From Legionella sp. PC997 (GTDB lineage Bacteria; Pseudomonadota; Gammaproteobacteria; Legionellales; Legionellaceae), in the NCBI RefSeq assembly GCF_014109825.1, contig NZ_CP059578.1:1-64000 (forward strand): DNA of 64,000 bases, given 5' to 3'. The translations under genes and the position numbers were made by a program. The notes under the pieces were generated by a model. It worked only from the letters and a program-made list of their open reading frames with translations. It was not told the origin of the DNA and did not search any database. Positions 43,203 through 53,432 of this stretch are shown here, in pieces (position 1 is the first letter of the stretch; each line of letters begins with the position of its first letter).

Positions 43203-45872
43203 ATGGCCATTTATCGTTTCAGCGCCCAAATCATTTCGCGCTCCCAAGGACGCAGTGTTGTTGCGGCTAGTGCCTATCGTTCTGGCGAAGAACTTATTGA
43301 TGAACGCACCAGCGTAATTCATGATTTCACAAATAAAAGCGAAGTTATTCATAAAGAGATTCTACTGCCCGAGAGTGCACCTCAATGGATGAGTAACCGT
43401 TCTATTTTATGGAATGCAGTAGAGCTTTGCGAAAAACGTAAGGATGCACAACTTGCGCGTGAAGTACAACTCACCCTTCCCCGTGAATTGAGTTTAGAGC
43501 AAAACATCGAATTGGTGCGCGAGTTTGTAACAAATGAATTTGTCGCTCGTGGCATGGTAGCCGATGTATGTCTGCATAATCCAACAGGTGATGATGGGCT
43601 ATATCAACCCCATGCACATATTCTTTTATGTTTGCGACAAGCTCATGAAGATGGATTTGGTCTTAAAGAAAGAAGTTGGAACGATAATGCCTTATTAGAG
43701 CATTGGCGTGAAGAATGGGCGAATTGTGAAAATCGTCACTTGGCTTTGTATGGTATTGACCAGAAGGTGGACCACCGCAGCTATAAAGAACAAGGAATTG
43801 CTTTAGAGCCCCAATATAAAATTGGTCCAAAGGATGCGCAAGCGCGTATGGCTCGTCTTGCCGATCATCAACGCATTGCTCGTGAAAATGGCCAATTGAT
43901 ATTTGAGCGACCTGAAATTGCCTTAGATGCAATTACTCGCTGTCAATCTACTTTTACCCTACAGGATATAGCTCGTTTTATTAACCGTCATACCGAAAAT
44001 GCAGAGCAATTTAGTCTCGTATTTGAGCGGGTTAAGTCATCCCCTGAGTTGGTTTATTTAGGATTGGATAAAAAAGGAGGACAACGATTCTCAACCCAGA
44101 ATATGTTGCAAATCGAATCTTCAATGATGCACCAATCGGATACGCTTCACCATCGTTTAGGCCATGGAGTAAGCGAGAAGACTATTTTACTTACGCAATC
44201 GAGTCGTACCCTTTCAGAAGAGCAAAAGTCAGCTCTTCGTTATTTAACGCAAACAGGTGATTTAAAATCTCTTTTAGGCTATGCAGGAACAGGGAAAAGT
44301 TACCTCTTAGGCGCTGCGCGTGAATCGTGGGAGCAATCAGGATATCGGGTTCACGGAGCTGCTTTGTCGGGAATTGCAGCACTTAATTTAAGAGACAGTT
44401 CAGGCATTAACTCTCGTACCATTGCTAGTCTTTTCTATCGTCTGGACAAGGGTATGTTTCATTTTACTTCACGTGATATTTTAGTGGTGGATGAAGCAGG
44501 GATGCTAGGCTCCCATACCATGGAACGTTTGACACGGGAAATAGAACAGGCAGGCGCAAAACTCGTATTAGTCGGCGATTGGCAGCAACTGCAAGCCATT
44601 GAAGCAGGAGCCGCATTTCGAGCCATCGCAGAAAACTATCAGTATGTTGAACTCAATCAAATCAGACGCCAATCAACCCCATGGCAAGTGGAAGCTTCTT
44701 TAGATTTAGCCCAAGGTGAGGTGGATAAAGCCCTTCTCGCCTATGATGCTCATGACCATGTACATCACTTCGTAAATACCCATGATGCAAAACAGGCTTT
44801 GATTGAACAATGGAACGATGTACGTATCTCAAGTCCTGCAGACTCGCAAATCATTCTTGCTTACACCCGCAAGGATGTGAAAGAACTCAATGAGATGGCC
44901 CGCTCAATGAAACGAAAAGATGGACAGCTGGGTGAAAATATTGTTTTTAATACGGAACGAGGAGAGCGTGGCTTTGCGGTGAATGATCGCGTTTATTTCT
45001 TAAAAAGAGAGGACAGTCTTTCTGTGATTAATGGCACTTTAGGAACGATTAAATCCATCGACGCCAAAGCAGGTATCATTTCAGTCGCTCTTGATGGTGA
45101 TAACTCAAAATCAAAGCCGCAAATCGTTCAGGTAAACACCAATTACTACAAGCATATAGAACATGGATATGCCGCCACCGTTTATAAAGCCCAGGGTGTG
45201 ACTGTTGATCGAACTTATGTCTTACCAACTGCGCATTATGATGCCCATTCCACCTACGTGGCAATGACACGCCATCGTAAAAGCTGCGATCTCTTTGTCA
45301 GTCGCGAGGTTTTTACTCATGATAAGTCACTGATTTACTCGTTAGGTAGGAATCGTGCAAAAGATATAACATTAGATTACACCCAAATGCATGGAGAATT
45401 TGCACGCCAACGTGGGCTTCTTAGGGATAACCCCCCTGCCCTCTCCTATGTATCTGAGATGACTTTTAAAACATCAGAGGATTCGCTGGAATCTTTAATG
45501 AACCAAGTAATGGGTAGAGACTTACAAAAAGAGCAACAAAAACTAGATGAGTTTGAGCGGCAGTGCCTGAGGGAAAACCCAGACCAATCACTGCACATTG
45601 CGGATAGCCTACTGTCACGCGCTGAACACCAAGCTAAAACATTAGCACATTCTTTTCAGCCCTACAGTAAGCTTTTGTCACAAGATCGACTTACTTCAGC
45701 ACAAAAAGACGAATTAATCCTTTTGATGAGACAATTGCCAGATGATCCTCAGTTGATGAATGCATTTAAAAAAGAATATCCCGATTTTGCAAAACAAGCA
45801 GAGTATTTCATACAAAATAATGAGCAGCAAATACAATGCATAAGAATCATCGATAAAGAATTAGATCTATAA
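43203..45872 (+). CDS. traA: TraA relaxase-helicase (MobQ, Ti type)
   Basis: An 889-residue DNA-transfer enzyme: it nicks oriT, stays on the 5' end and unwinds the strand. The relaxase domain starts MAIYRFSAQIISRSQGRS; a candidate nucleophile is Tyr25 in AASAYRSGEEL, and the metal-binding histidines are in YQPHAHILLCL (136-139). A RecD-like helicase follows with Walker A GYAGTGKS (359-366), VVDEAGMLG (Walker B) and late motif GYAATVYKAQGVTVDRTYV. The C-terminal 150 residues are helical. The frame is open to GTG 43158, but MAIYRF is the conserved start. The candidate oriT is just upstream. Followed after 10 bases by the next gene. Confidence 0.93.
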   Translation: MAIYRFSAQIISRSQGRSVVAASAYRSGEELIDERTSVIHDFTNKSEVIHKEILLPESAPQWMSNRSILWNAVELCEKRKDAQLAREVQLTLPRELSLEQNIELVREFVTNEFVARGMVADVCLHNPTGDDGLYQPHAHILLCLRQAHEDGFGLKERSWNDNALLEHWREEWANCENRHLALYGIDQKVDHRSYKEQGIALEPQYKIGPKDAQARMARLADHQRIARENGQLIFERPEIALDAITRCQSTFTLQDIARFINRHTENAEQFSLVFERVKSSPELVYLGLDKKGGQRFSTQNMLQIESSMMHQSDTLHHRLGHGVSEKTILLTQSSRTLSEEQKSALRYLTQTGDLKSLLGYAGTGKSYLLGAARESWEQSGYRVHGAALSGIAALNLRDSSGINSRTIASLFYRLDKGMFHFTSRDILVVDEAGMLGSHTMERLTREIEQAGAKLVLVGDWQQLQAIEAGAAFRAIAENYQYVELNQIRRQSTPWQVEASLDLAQGEVDKALLAYDAHDHVHHFVNTHDAKQALIEQWNDVRISSPADSQIILAYTRKDVKELNEMARSMKRKDGQLGENIVFNTERGERGFAVNDRVYFLKREDSLSVINGTLGTIKSIDAKAGIISVALDGDNSKSKPQIVQVNTNYYKHIEHGYAATVYKAQGVTVDRTYVLPTAHYDAHSTYVAMTRHRKSCDLFVSREVFTHDKSLIYSLGRNRAKDITLDYTQMHGEFARQRGLLRDNPPALSYVSEMTFKTSEDSLESLMNQVMGRDLQKEQQKLDEFERQCLRENPDQSLHIADSLLSRAEHQAKTLAHSFQPYSKLLSQDRLTSAQKDELILLMRQLPDDPQLMNAFKKEYPDFAKQAEYFIQNNEQQIQCIRIIDKELDL

Positions 45873-45882
45873 AAGGTGAACC

Positions 45883-46503
45883 ATGTTAGATAGAGAAGAT
45901 GACGAAGTAGCTTTAATTAATCAGTCGAGGGCTGAACATTTAAATAATTATGAAATAGCCTTTTATGAATCAATACAAAGTCTCAAATCGATTACTCTTT
46001 TATTAAAAGGGCTTTATGGACAAATGAATGAAGAGCGTGAAGTCATTACACTGGCATCCGGCCAAATGACACACTCCGTGAAACAATTTGAACAGCATCT
46101 GATTCAATTTGAATCCTTTGAAAAAACATGCAAACAAAAGGTAATAGAGCATATTAAGACCGATTTAAAACAAAATATTCGCGAAACCGCTCAAACAATA
46201 GCCCAAGAAGTGACTCATCTTGCTTATGAGTCCATTAATCAAAGCATTAGCTCTTTGTGTCAGTTAAGTAAAGAGCTAACAGAACATCGAGCACTTCAGA
46301 AAAGCTCTAGAGGATGGAGTACAGCCTTATTCCTCTCTGCAGCTTTATTAGGAGGTATTCTAAGTGGCTTTACTCTCCATTATTTAACAGCGCCCTCTAA
46401 AGAGTTAAAAGTGAAGTTAGCTGCAGGAGAAGCTTTAATGCGTTCATGGAACAAATTAACTAAAACCGAGCAAGAAAAAATCTTCCCAAACAAAGCTAAT
46501 TAG
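45883..46503 (+). CDS. Membrane-anchored coiled-coil protein next to TraA
   Basis: A 206-residue protein in operon with traA (AAAAGGTGAACC before the ATG). The first 140 residues are helical with coiled-coil character (HSVKQFEQHLIQFESFEKTC, ETAQTIAQEVTHLAYESINQ). One membrane helix follows at about 145-168 (WSTALFLSAALLGGILSGF), then about 35 residues ending KIFPNKAN. The layout recalls MbeB/MobB-type mobilisation proteins that link relaxosome and coupling protein, and TraA-associated proteins of other MobQ elements; no family match can be claimed. Confidence 0.6.
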   Translation: MLDREDDEVALINQSRAEHLNNYEIAFYESIQSLKSITLLLKGLYGQMNEEREVITLASGQMTHSVKQFEQHLIQFESFEKTCKQKVIEHIKTDLKQNIRETAQTIAQEVTHLAYESINQSISSLCQLSKELTEHRALQKSSRGWSTALFLSAALLGGILSGFTLHYLTAPSKELKVKLAAGEALMRSWNKLTKTEQEKIFPNKAN

Positions 46504-46574
46504 ATGTCGCGTATACTGCCTATTAAATACAATTGATAATGAGTAATAGTGCCTACATTAATTTGCCTTTCAAT

Positions 46575-48428
46575 TTAAAGCTCAGTAAGTTCATCGATAT
46601 ATTTATGTTCAGCATTAGTGTTCATTAATGCTTGCTTATTCCTCATATGACCATCCGTACTCGACTCCCAGTCATCAAATGATTTTAATTGAGAGAAATT
46701 AAAGCCTAAGGGCATACTTCGTTCAATAAAACCATTAGTTTTTGTTGTTCGAAAGCCTAAATTAAGTGCTAACTGGGTGATGGGATAATGTCCTGGCAAA
46801 CGGACAAAACAGTGCAAATCTTTTAGCTCCATAATTTGAGGATAGGATACTATTGGACGTGTAACTCGTTGCGCTCCTAACGAAATCCCGTCTCGAATAC
46901 TGTTGGCGCCATATGAATAATTTTCCCGTGATTCCTCAATTTCTTCTTCACCAAGTTCTAAGGCCACAAGACGGGCCATATCGCTACTTGGACTACGAAA
47001 GAAAAATCGAGTGTTTAATAAATCAAATATTTCTTTAGCACCTGCCTGACCATAGACTTTAGTAAGCTGTGAAAAGCTTTGCATACCTAGAAGAAAACAA
47101 CCGCCAAATTTGCGTACCTCAGCAATTGTTTCACCAAGCAGAGGTAATTTATGAAGACTTGGCAACTCATCACAGATAAACCAGATGCGCCTGTTTCTAT
47201 CAGGCTTAAGACTTAAAAGAGCAAGGGATGCTTGTGCTAGCCACATTGAAATTAAAGGCTTAAGTGACTTATGTGTTTCACCATTTGATGAAATAAAAAG
47301 CCAACCTTTCTGTTGCTCATCTAGAATGTAATCTCGAATAGAAAAAGGTGGTTCCCCCTCCTGGTTCAGTTGAGCTAATGCAGAAAAGGATTTCAAATAG
47401 GTTGTAAGGGTTGCCCGAATAGAAATAGCGGTTTTCTCAATTTTAGTACACACTAAAGTTGCTGCGGGAGTTCCTTGTAAATACTCTTCCAAAGCAGAAA
47501 ATTCATCAGTTAAAATTAATTTCAATAATTTTTCCAAGGAGCAATCAGAATGATGTCGCATTACTGAGCCTAAACATGAAAAAACGGTTCGTGATGCATT
47601 AACCCAAAATGGATCAGATTCTCCATGCATGGGAATTAAGCTTTCGGCCATATTTTCAAAATCCGAATCACGAGGCGCCTCTAACCACATATCCCAATTG
47701 GCGCAACGCTTATCAAAGGGATTTAAAATAACATCTGAGTCTTCTTGATAATAATGAGGAATAAACGAACAACCTTTGTCATAGACGATCACTCTATCGC
47801 CTCTTTTACGAAGACAATCCATTATTTTCATTATGAGTTGGCTTTTTCCGGTCCCTACTGTTCCATGTACCAGAACATGCTGGACCTCACTGTTTTTGAT
47901 GAGAGGAAATGTATCAATAGTGATATCAGAATGAGCTTTATCGCGAAGAATTTTTTTCCTTACTTCATTAGAATTTTTTAGTTGGCTGCCCCGAACAAAT
48001 TGGCTATCGCTTTGTGCTTTCCCTCGTTTGATAAAATAATAGGCTAAAACCAATCCGAGAATCAAAGAGAGGCAAAATGCCCAAAAAGCAGATTTTCCAA
48101 GCCAATCAATCACTTGGGTTGTATTATCCTGGTAGTATGTATAATGCAAAATGCTGTCCACTGTTTGCTTGTACGCTTTACCCTGAAATGACAGTTCAAA
48201 AGTATGTTTTTGGCCTACTAGATTTAAAAAGTGTGCATAATAAAATGCTAGTACATGCGTTATTTTTTCTAAAGGGATAAAAATCCAGGCAAAAAACACT
48301 GTAAAAACAATCCAAAGAAAAAGACAAATCATGCTTAGTGTTTTGGTGATTTGATCCCACATACGAAGGTTATGGAAACTTATTTGGCCGCCGCGGGTGT
48401 AGTTTTTGAAGTTGGGTGCCTTACTCAT
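46575..48428 (-). CDS. traD: Type IV coupling protein TraD (F type)
   Basis: A 617-residue inner-membrane ATPase that brings the relaxosome to the transfer channel. Two N-terminal membrane helices (about 30-52 and 113-134) flank a periplasmic loop. The FtsK-like motor has Walker A GTVGTGKS (189-196) with VIVYDKGCSF after it, Walker B region RIWFICDELPSLHKL, and FGGCFLLGMQSFSQL. It is shorter than F TraD (717), lacking much of the C-terminal relaxosome-specific tail, which fits its pairing with a MobQ relaxase. Its start overlaps the preceding gene by one base. Convergent with traA. Confidence 0.93.
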   Translation of the reverse strand: MSKAPNFKNYTRGGQISFHNLRMWDQITKTLSMICLFLWIVFTVFFAWIFIPLEKITHVLAFYYAHFLNLVGQKHTFELSFQGKAYKQTVDSILHYTYYQDNTTQVIDWLGKSAFWAFCLSLILGLVLAYYFIKRGKAQSDSQFVRGSQLKNSNEVRKKILRDKAHSDITIDTFPLIKNSEVQHVLVHGTVGTGKSQLIMKIMDCLRKRGDRVIVYDKGCSFIPHYYQEDSDVILNPFDKRCANWDMWLEAPRDSDFENMAESLIPMHGESDPFWVNASRTVFSCLGSVMRHHSDCSLEKLLKLILTDEFSALEEYLQGTPAATLVCTKIEKTAISIRATLTTYLKSFSALAQLNQEGEPPFSIRDYILDEQQKGWLFISSNGETHKSLKPLISMWLAQASLALLSLKPDRNRRIWFICDELPSLHKLPLLGETIAEVRKFGGCFLLGMQSFSQLTKVYGQAGAKEIFDLLNTRFFFRSPSSDMARLVALELGEEEIEESRENYSYGANSIRDGISLGAQRVTRPIVSYPQIMELKDLHCFVRLPGHYPITQLALNLGFRTTKTNGFIERSMPLGFNFSQLKSFDDWESSTDGHMRNKQALMNTNAEHKYIDELTEL

Positions 48429-49219
48429 CAGCTACTCTCTATCTCTTTACGAAAGAAATTTGATATCGCTTTTGACAACACACTCACTCCGATTCGGCTG
48501 ATCTCCATATTTACCCCTAAAGTGGTGGCAATGGCTGCTATGATTAAACAGGGTATGGTTGAGAAAAAGACAACATCCTCTTCAAAGAGTGGAATAAAAA
48601 GGAAGGCGCACATTCCAAAAATCAGAAAAAATCCCGTGAGAGCCCATTTAGTTTTTTTAATGAGATAGGTTCCTGTTTGGAGCTTTGGGCTGATTTGAAG
48701 TTTGAAAATGATGTAATTCTTAATAAAGCCTAAGCCAAATAAGGACATCAGCAAAGAGGAAAAAAACACACCTAACAACGCTTTTGCCCCTAATAATCTA
48801 TGTTCTTCTTTTCGCAACATTTTATATTTGAATTCACGCTCTTTCTTTCGTTTAAGAAAACCTCGTTTCCATTTTCGCTCCTGTGATTCTTGAATCAGCT
48901 TAAGCTCCTCCTGACTGGCATCGGGAAACTGCTTTTCTAAAGAATAAAAGGAAGATGTGCTATGTCGAGCCAATTCTTCCCTGTTAGCTCGCTCTAAATT
49001 GGATTTTTCCCAGCGATCTGTATGAGGGGCATAATCCCAGTAATCGAATCTATCAGCGAAAAAAACTGCTCCTGCTTCAATGGTAAGAATCAACAAAAAT
49101 AACAAAATCCAACCTAAGAATAAACGTGTGTAGTATCTTCCTGCGGGGATAATGCCTAAATCCAAATGTTTGAGGTTGTTCAAATCGATTGCCAATGCGC
49201 TTTTTAGATCCATCTTCAT
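48428..49219 (-). CDS. Unknown membrane protein between traG and traD
   Basis: A 263-residue protein with an N-terminal helix (about 33-53: LFLGWILLFLLILTIEAG), a long charged, helical stretch (SLEKQFPDASQEELKLIQES, RKWKRGFLKRKKEREFKYK), and three more membrane helices (about 145-167, 192-210, 220-240). It occupies the position of the exclusion genes traS/traT in F, but I see no similarity to either. It sits 1 base from traG and overlaps traD by one base, so it is part of the transfer operon. Possible roles are exclusion or TraD support; both are inference. Confidence 0.6.
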   Translation of the reverse strand: MKMDLKSALAIDLNNLKHLDLGIIPAGRYYTRLFLGWILLFLLILTIEAGAVFFADRFDYWDYAPHTDRWEKSNLERANREELARHSTSSFYSLEKQFPDASQEELKLIQESQERKWKRGFLKRKKEREFKYKMLRKEEHRLLGAKALLGVFFSSLLMSLFGLGFIKNYIIFKLQISPKLQTGTYLIKKTKWALTGFFLIFGMCAFLFIPLFEEDVVFFSTIPCLIIAAIATTLGVNMEISRIGVSVLSKAISNFFRKEIESS

Positions 49220-49220
49220 G

Positions 49221-52052
49221 TCATTTTTCTCCTTTAAAATATTTATCGGATAAGTTGTCTATACCCAATTTGTTTGCTCCTTTATCTACAGCATGCCCTG
49301 GGATAACACCTGTTTTCGCATCATACTTCCAATCTGGTTCTTTCTCTTTATGTTCTCTCATTCGAGATGCTTTGGTTTCTAAAATATGTTTAGGAGAACT
49401 TGGATGGAGGTTAAATTCAGGTATGCCATGCATATCATTTAATTTTGTATTCACTTGACTTTCTAGGGCATTTTCCCTTTCATCAGTAATGCCAACACTC
49501 AGTTTTTGTGCGCTATCGGTTAACGCATTACTATTTTTTTGATAATTCGTACCCATGTTGTTGTTCTTTGAGTTTAAAGATTGGCTTTCATTCTGATAGA
49601 GGGCATCCATTGAAGAGGCCGATTCTTTTGTACTGTATTCACCGATTAATTGCTCTCGCTTGATATCAACAAAGACACTCGCTAAATCTTCTAATTCACG
49701 GATTGAACCCATATCTCCAGGATGCGCAAACAGTTCATCACGATGAGAACTACCCACCCTTGATGCAACAAAAGATGGAAACGCTTGATTGAGATCAGCT
49801 GTAATTTGCTCGGATTTTGATTCCACATAATGTTTGGCCTCTGCAATTCTCCTGGCTCGAGTTTGCGATACATCGAAGTTATGGCTGGCGTTTTCAGCCT
49901 CTCTGATATCAACCCCCATCTGATTAGACAGTGAAGCTGCTTCAGAATGACTGTCCTCAAAATGATGAGTTTTAGCAAATTGCGTCACATATTGGCTTGC
50001 TTTATTAAAATCTTCGGCTTCTTGGGCAGAAACGACATTGTCATAACCTTCATAGGCGCGGTAGGCATTAGTTGATGCACGTTCATATTTAAGATGAGCA
50101 TCCAATCCCCCTTTAATACCGAAAATTTTTCCGGCAACACTTCTTTGAAGGTCAACACCTCCTGATATTCCATGTCCACCACTGGTCATTGCTGCAAAGG
50201 CATCTTCTTTGCTTATGCCGTTACGATGCGCCACATCTTGCGCTATTCGTGACATTTGAGAGAGTGCATTAGAATATTGAGCAGATTCAGAAGAACTAAT
50301 TCCGTCCCCAAGACGCATATCGTGACCTGATAATTGAGACAATGCTAGTACGCGATGGGCAAAATTACTCAAAGCAGACTGATAGGCTTTACCCTCATTG
50401 GCAGCTACTTGAGTAGATTGCTCATACGCTTGATTCAACGAGCCTGTTAGAGCATGGGAGTCGGCAATATGTATATGACTTTTAGTCATTCCAGGGCTCA
50501 CATCAAAGACCGAATCTCCATTGCCTGTCACTGTTTTTAAGACGCCACTTCCTAATTGTTCTGTATGCATACCTTGCATATGCGTCCAATTGGAATCGTG
50601 TTTGTTGGCTGAAAAATTATTGGCAGTAGTATTGTAAAAACTGGTTTGACCAAGACCAAACGAGCCACTTGCAGCCTCCCCTGCCGCCGACATACTGGAT
50701 CCTTGCATATGACTCATCATGCTGGTTGCCAAATTACTAAATGCACCACCTAATTGAGAGACTAAACCATGCGACAGGAAAGGAATAAGCATCATCAAAT
50801 AGCCACATGCCCCTGATATATCCGCATGCAATTCATTAATCTTATCCAGATTCACCATCGTAAACAGACCGTATTCACTAGAGGAAGAGGCTCCATAAAT
50901 GGTCATTCCTGCATTAAGAATGGAAAATAGTACCGGCCAAAATTGCAGTGACATAAAAAACTGCATATAACCATAAAGAATCTTAACCCCACTTGGTAAC
51001 GTGGCTAAAGCAACAATCAAAGGAAACACACCAAATAATAAAAGTGTTAAGCAGGTATGAGTAATGGGTAAAATCCACAATGCTTTTTGACCTAGCACTT
51101 CCCAGCTCCAACGATGTTGTACCTGAGATTTGGTAAATTGTTGATTAACAATCCCTGCAGTTGCATCCGTAAATGCTTGGTAATGCGTCACCCCATCTCC
51201 CATTGCATTAATCATCATGTTTTGTAAAAAAATGTTACTGGAGGAGTCCGATAAACCCTGGTAATAATCAAAGGCGGATTTAAGATGAGTGCTAAATAAT
51301 GCTTCATAAGTTGTATTTTTAGGTTTTCCAAATAAATTCACCCCAAAAAAGCTATATGCTTTTTTAATTTCAGCATCAAGTTTTTTGCGCAAACTGTATT
51401 GCCCCTCCAGTTTTGAGGCTTGCTGACAGGTAACCAGCTGACCATTTACACCAATCATGCGAAGGGGTGATGCTTTCGCGGTTATGAGATTCCAAATGTC
51501 AGTGGAATGGGCTAAATCTCCAACACTGTACTTCCGATTTAAACGAATATCCCCTACAACACAGACACGAAAATACTCATTTATTTCTTCTTTGAGCACG
51601 GGATCTTTAATGCGAAATGAGGTTGATGCAGAAACCAGACGTGAGCCAAAGAGAGCACCCGTCTTTGTGTATTGCAAATCATCGGGCATCGTCAGCAATG
51701 CATCATAAGCTTGTGCTAGACCATAGCCAATGGTTGTGACTAAACTGGCGTTTAAGGCAAATACCACAGGTACATTATCTACAAGTTTTGGCGTTTGCGA
51801 AGAAATGTCCTCAATCAAGACGGAAGTTTTAGGTACTAGCACCCCATTTACAAACAACACATAACCTATAAACCAACGAGCAAAAGCCATGGGATCACGG
51901 GTTTTTATAAAACCGATGGTTGCCATGACAATTCCAATTAACGCTGTAATTCGTAAAAGTCCCAAGAAACTGTCCTGTTTCATGAAGGCACTAATGGCAT
52001 TGAGCACGTGTTGGAATAATTCACCACCAGCTAAAACATGAATCGTTATCAT
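49221..52052 (-). CDS. traG: TraG mating-pair formation/stabilisation protein
   Basis: A 943-residue protein, nearly the length of F TraG (938). The N-terminal third has several membrane helices (LLRITALIGIVMATIGFI; WILPITHTCLTLLLFGVFPL; MMLIPFLSHGLVSQLGGAFS) as required for pilus assembly; the C-terminal two thirds are a large periplasmic, Gln/Ser/Ala-rich helical part, the region used in mating stabilisation and entry exclusion in F. Spacing of 12 bases to traH. Its ending KYFKGEK abuts the next gene. Confidence 0.93.
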   Translation of the reverse strand: MITIHVLAGGELFQHVLNAISAFMKQDSFLGLLRITALIGIVMATIGFIKTRDPMAFARWFIGYVLFVNGVLVPKTSVLIEDISSQTPKLVDNVPVVFALNASLVTTIGYGLAQAYDALLTMPDDLQYTKTGALFGSRLVSASTSFRIKDPVLKEEINEYFRVCVVGDIRLNRKYSVGDLAHSTDIWNLITAKASPLRMIGVNGQLVTCQQASKLEGQYSLRKKLDAEIKKAYSFFGVNLFGKPKNTTYEALFSTHLKSAFDYYQGLSDSSSNIFLQNMMINAMGDGVTHYQAFTDATAGIVNQQFTKSQVQHRWSWEVLGQKALWILPITHTCLTLLLFGVFPLIVALATLPSGVKILYGYMQFFMSLQFWPVLFSILNAGMTIYGASSSSEYGLFTMVNLDKINELHADISGACGYLMMLIPFLSHGLVSQLGGAFSNLATSMMSHMQGSSMSAAGEAASGSFGLGQTSFYNTTANNFSANKHDSNWTHMQGMHTEQLGSGVLKTVTGNGDSVFDVSPGMTKSHIHIADSHALTGSLNQAYEQSTQVAANEGKAYQSALSNFAHRVLALSQLSGHDMRLGDGISSSESAQYSNALSQMSRIAQDVAHRNGISKEDAFAAMTSGGHGISGGVDLQRSVAGKIFGIKGGLDAHLKYERASTNAYRAYEGYDNVVSAQEAEDFNKASQYVTQFAKTHHFEDSHSEAASLSNQMGVDIREAENASHNFDVSQTRARRIAEAKHYVESKSEQITADLNQAFPSFVASRVGSSHRDELFAHPGDMGSIRELEDLASVFVDIKREQLIGEYSTKESASSMDALYQNESQSLNSKNNNMGTNYQKNSNALTDSAQKLSVGITDERENALESQVNTKLNDMHGIPEFNLHPSSPKHILETKASRMREHKEKEPDWKYDAKTGVIPGHAVDKGANKLGIDNLSDKYFKGEK

Positions 52053-52064
52053 TTTTGTTCTTCC

Positions 52065-53432
52065 TTAACCTGCTGTGCTGTTCATTTGAGAAGCTACTTG
52101 CTTTTCGATTTGTGCCATGCGCTCAATCAATGTGAGTTTTTCTTGGAGTTTTCTACCTATCTTGGGATCAATAGAGGCTACACGCGTAGTTGCCTCATTA
52201 ATTCGCTTGTGAATTTCTTTGACAAGATCTGTATTTAATTCAGATCCCGCTGTGGCCACACTGACTTCACGCAATAATTCAGTGAGATAGTTCGTTAGCA
52301 AGTCCTGGGCGATTAGCATCGAATACTCTTCAATATCTACCGCACTACTGCCATAGTGCATACTGTTTAATACGGACAAAAATTTCATGACAGGAAGAGA
52401 GGTCATGCTTAAAAAATTAAGCTCGCGATTGCCAGGTTTTTCATCATTAATGAGCTTTGTATTAATGGTACGAATGATCTCACGCACCTTATAAGTAAGC
52501 ATTGAAGTTTCGGCAATGGTGATATCTTGCAAACTCACTTGCATGCACTGATTGTTGCTGCCAGAGTCTTTACAGCGCCATATTTTGGCAGTACGTGCAC
52601 CTGCCCCACTGCCAACCAACGCATTAATTAAGTCTGCATTCCCTGCTAGAGAAGGGACAGTAATTACCTTTCCCTCTTTATCAATAATTAAAGTCCCGGT
52701 TAAACTCATCACCATTTCAGCTAGCTCCTTGTCACTATTTAAAAATGACTTGGATTGCAACAATGACCATATAATATTTTTATTTAAAACAACCTGCTTT
52801 TTACGCTCAGGGTCAAGGGATGCTTTGTTCATCACATTATCAAAGCCGGAACCAGAGCAAGCCATACGTGCTTTCACATAATCACTAAATAGCCCTTCTT
52901 TACCCATGGCCGCTTGATCCTTACAAATTTTTTGTTGGCTTTCTGCGGTTTTTGGCCATACACCACCCACCATATTTTGTGAAAGCTGACATGAGTTGAT
53001 ACTTGCCTGATTGGCCATTTGTTCTAATTGCTGTAAATAGTCTCTTACCTGTTTGAGTTCTGGAACAGTTGACGCCAGCATCACATCCACCGCATAGGCG
53101 CCTGCATTAGTCATTACTGATTTTCCCAAATCTACTAATTTTTGTTCGCTTATAAAGCTCATACTACCCGTGAATAAATCAATGCCTCCACATCCGGCTC
53201 GATAACTCGGTAAGTCCAATTGCACCAACTGGTACTGGCGAACCTGATTGCGGGCATAAAGTGAACCTCCACCAAAATATCCTGCGGCCTGGGATTCAAA
53301 GGCCGCAGGTGAGGCCACATTTGATGCATAGCCTATTCCATTAAAAAAACTATCCAGATCTTGATTTACAGTAGCTTCAACTGTGGAGAAAAGGCCAATC
53401 AAACCAAGTATGAGAAATATTTTCTTCATCAC
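52065..53432 (-). CDS. traH: TraH pilus-assembly protein
   Basis: A 455-residue periplasmic protein (F TraH is 458) with signal peptide MMKKIFLILGLIGLFSTVEA. Family blocks are FFNGIGYASNVASPAAFESQ, AAGYFGGGSLYARNQVRQYQ, RAGCGGIDLFTGSMSFIS and, toward the end, coiled-coil sequence (RKLQEKLTLIERMAQIEKQV). It works with TraF, TraW, TraU and TrbC in F-pilus assembly. Its first 4 bases overlap the end of trbB. Confidence 0.95.
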   Translation of the reverse strand: MMKKIFLILGLIGLFSTVEATVNQDLDSFFNGIGYASNVASPAAFESQAAGYFGGGSLYARNQVRQYQLVQLDLPSYRAGCGGIDLFTGSMSFISEQKLVDLGKSVMTNAGAYAVDVMLASTVPELKQVRDYLQQLEQMANQASINSCQLSQNMVGGVWPKTAESQQKICKDQAAMGKEGLFSDYVKARMACSGSGFDNVMNKASLDPERKKQVVLNKNIIWSLLQSKSFLNSDKELAEMVMSLTGTLIIDKEGKVITVPSLAGNADLINALVGSGAGARTAKIWRCKDSGSNNQCMQVSLQDITIAETSMLTYKVREIIRTINTKLINDEKPGNRELNFLSMTSLPVMKFLSVLNSMHYGSSAVDIEEYSMLIAQDLLTNYLTELLREVSVATAGSELNTDLVKEIHKRINEATTRVASIDPKIGRKLQEKLTLIERMAQIEKQVASQMNSTAG

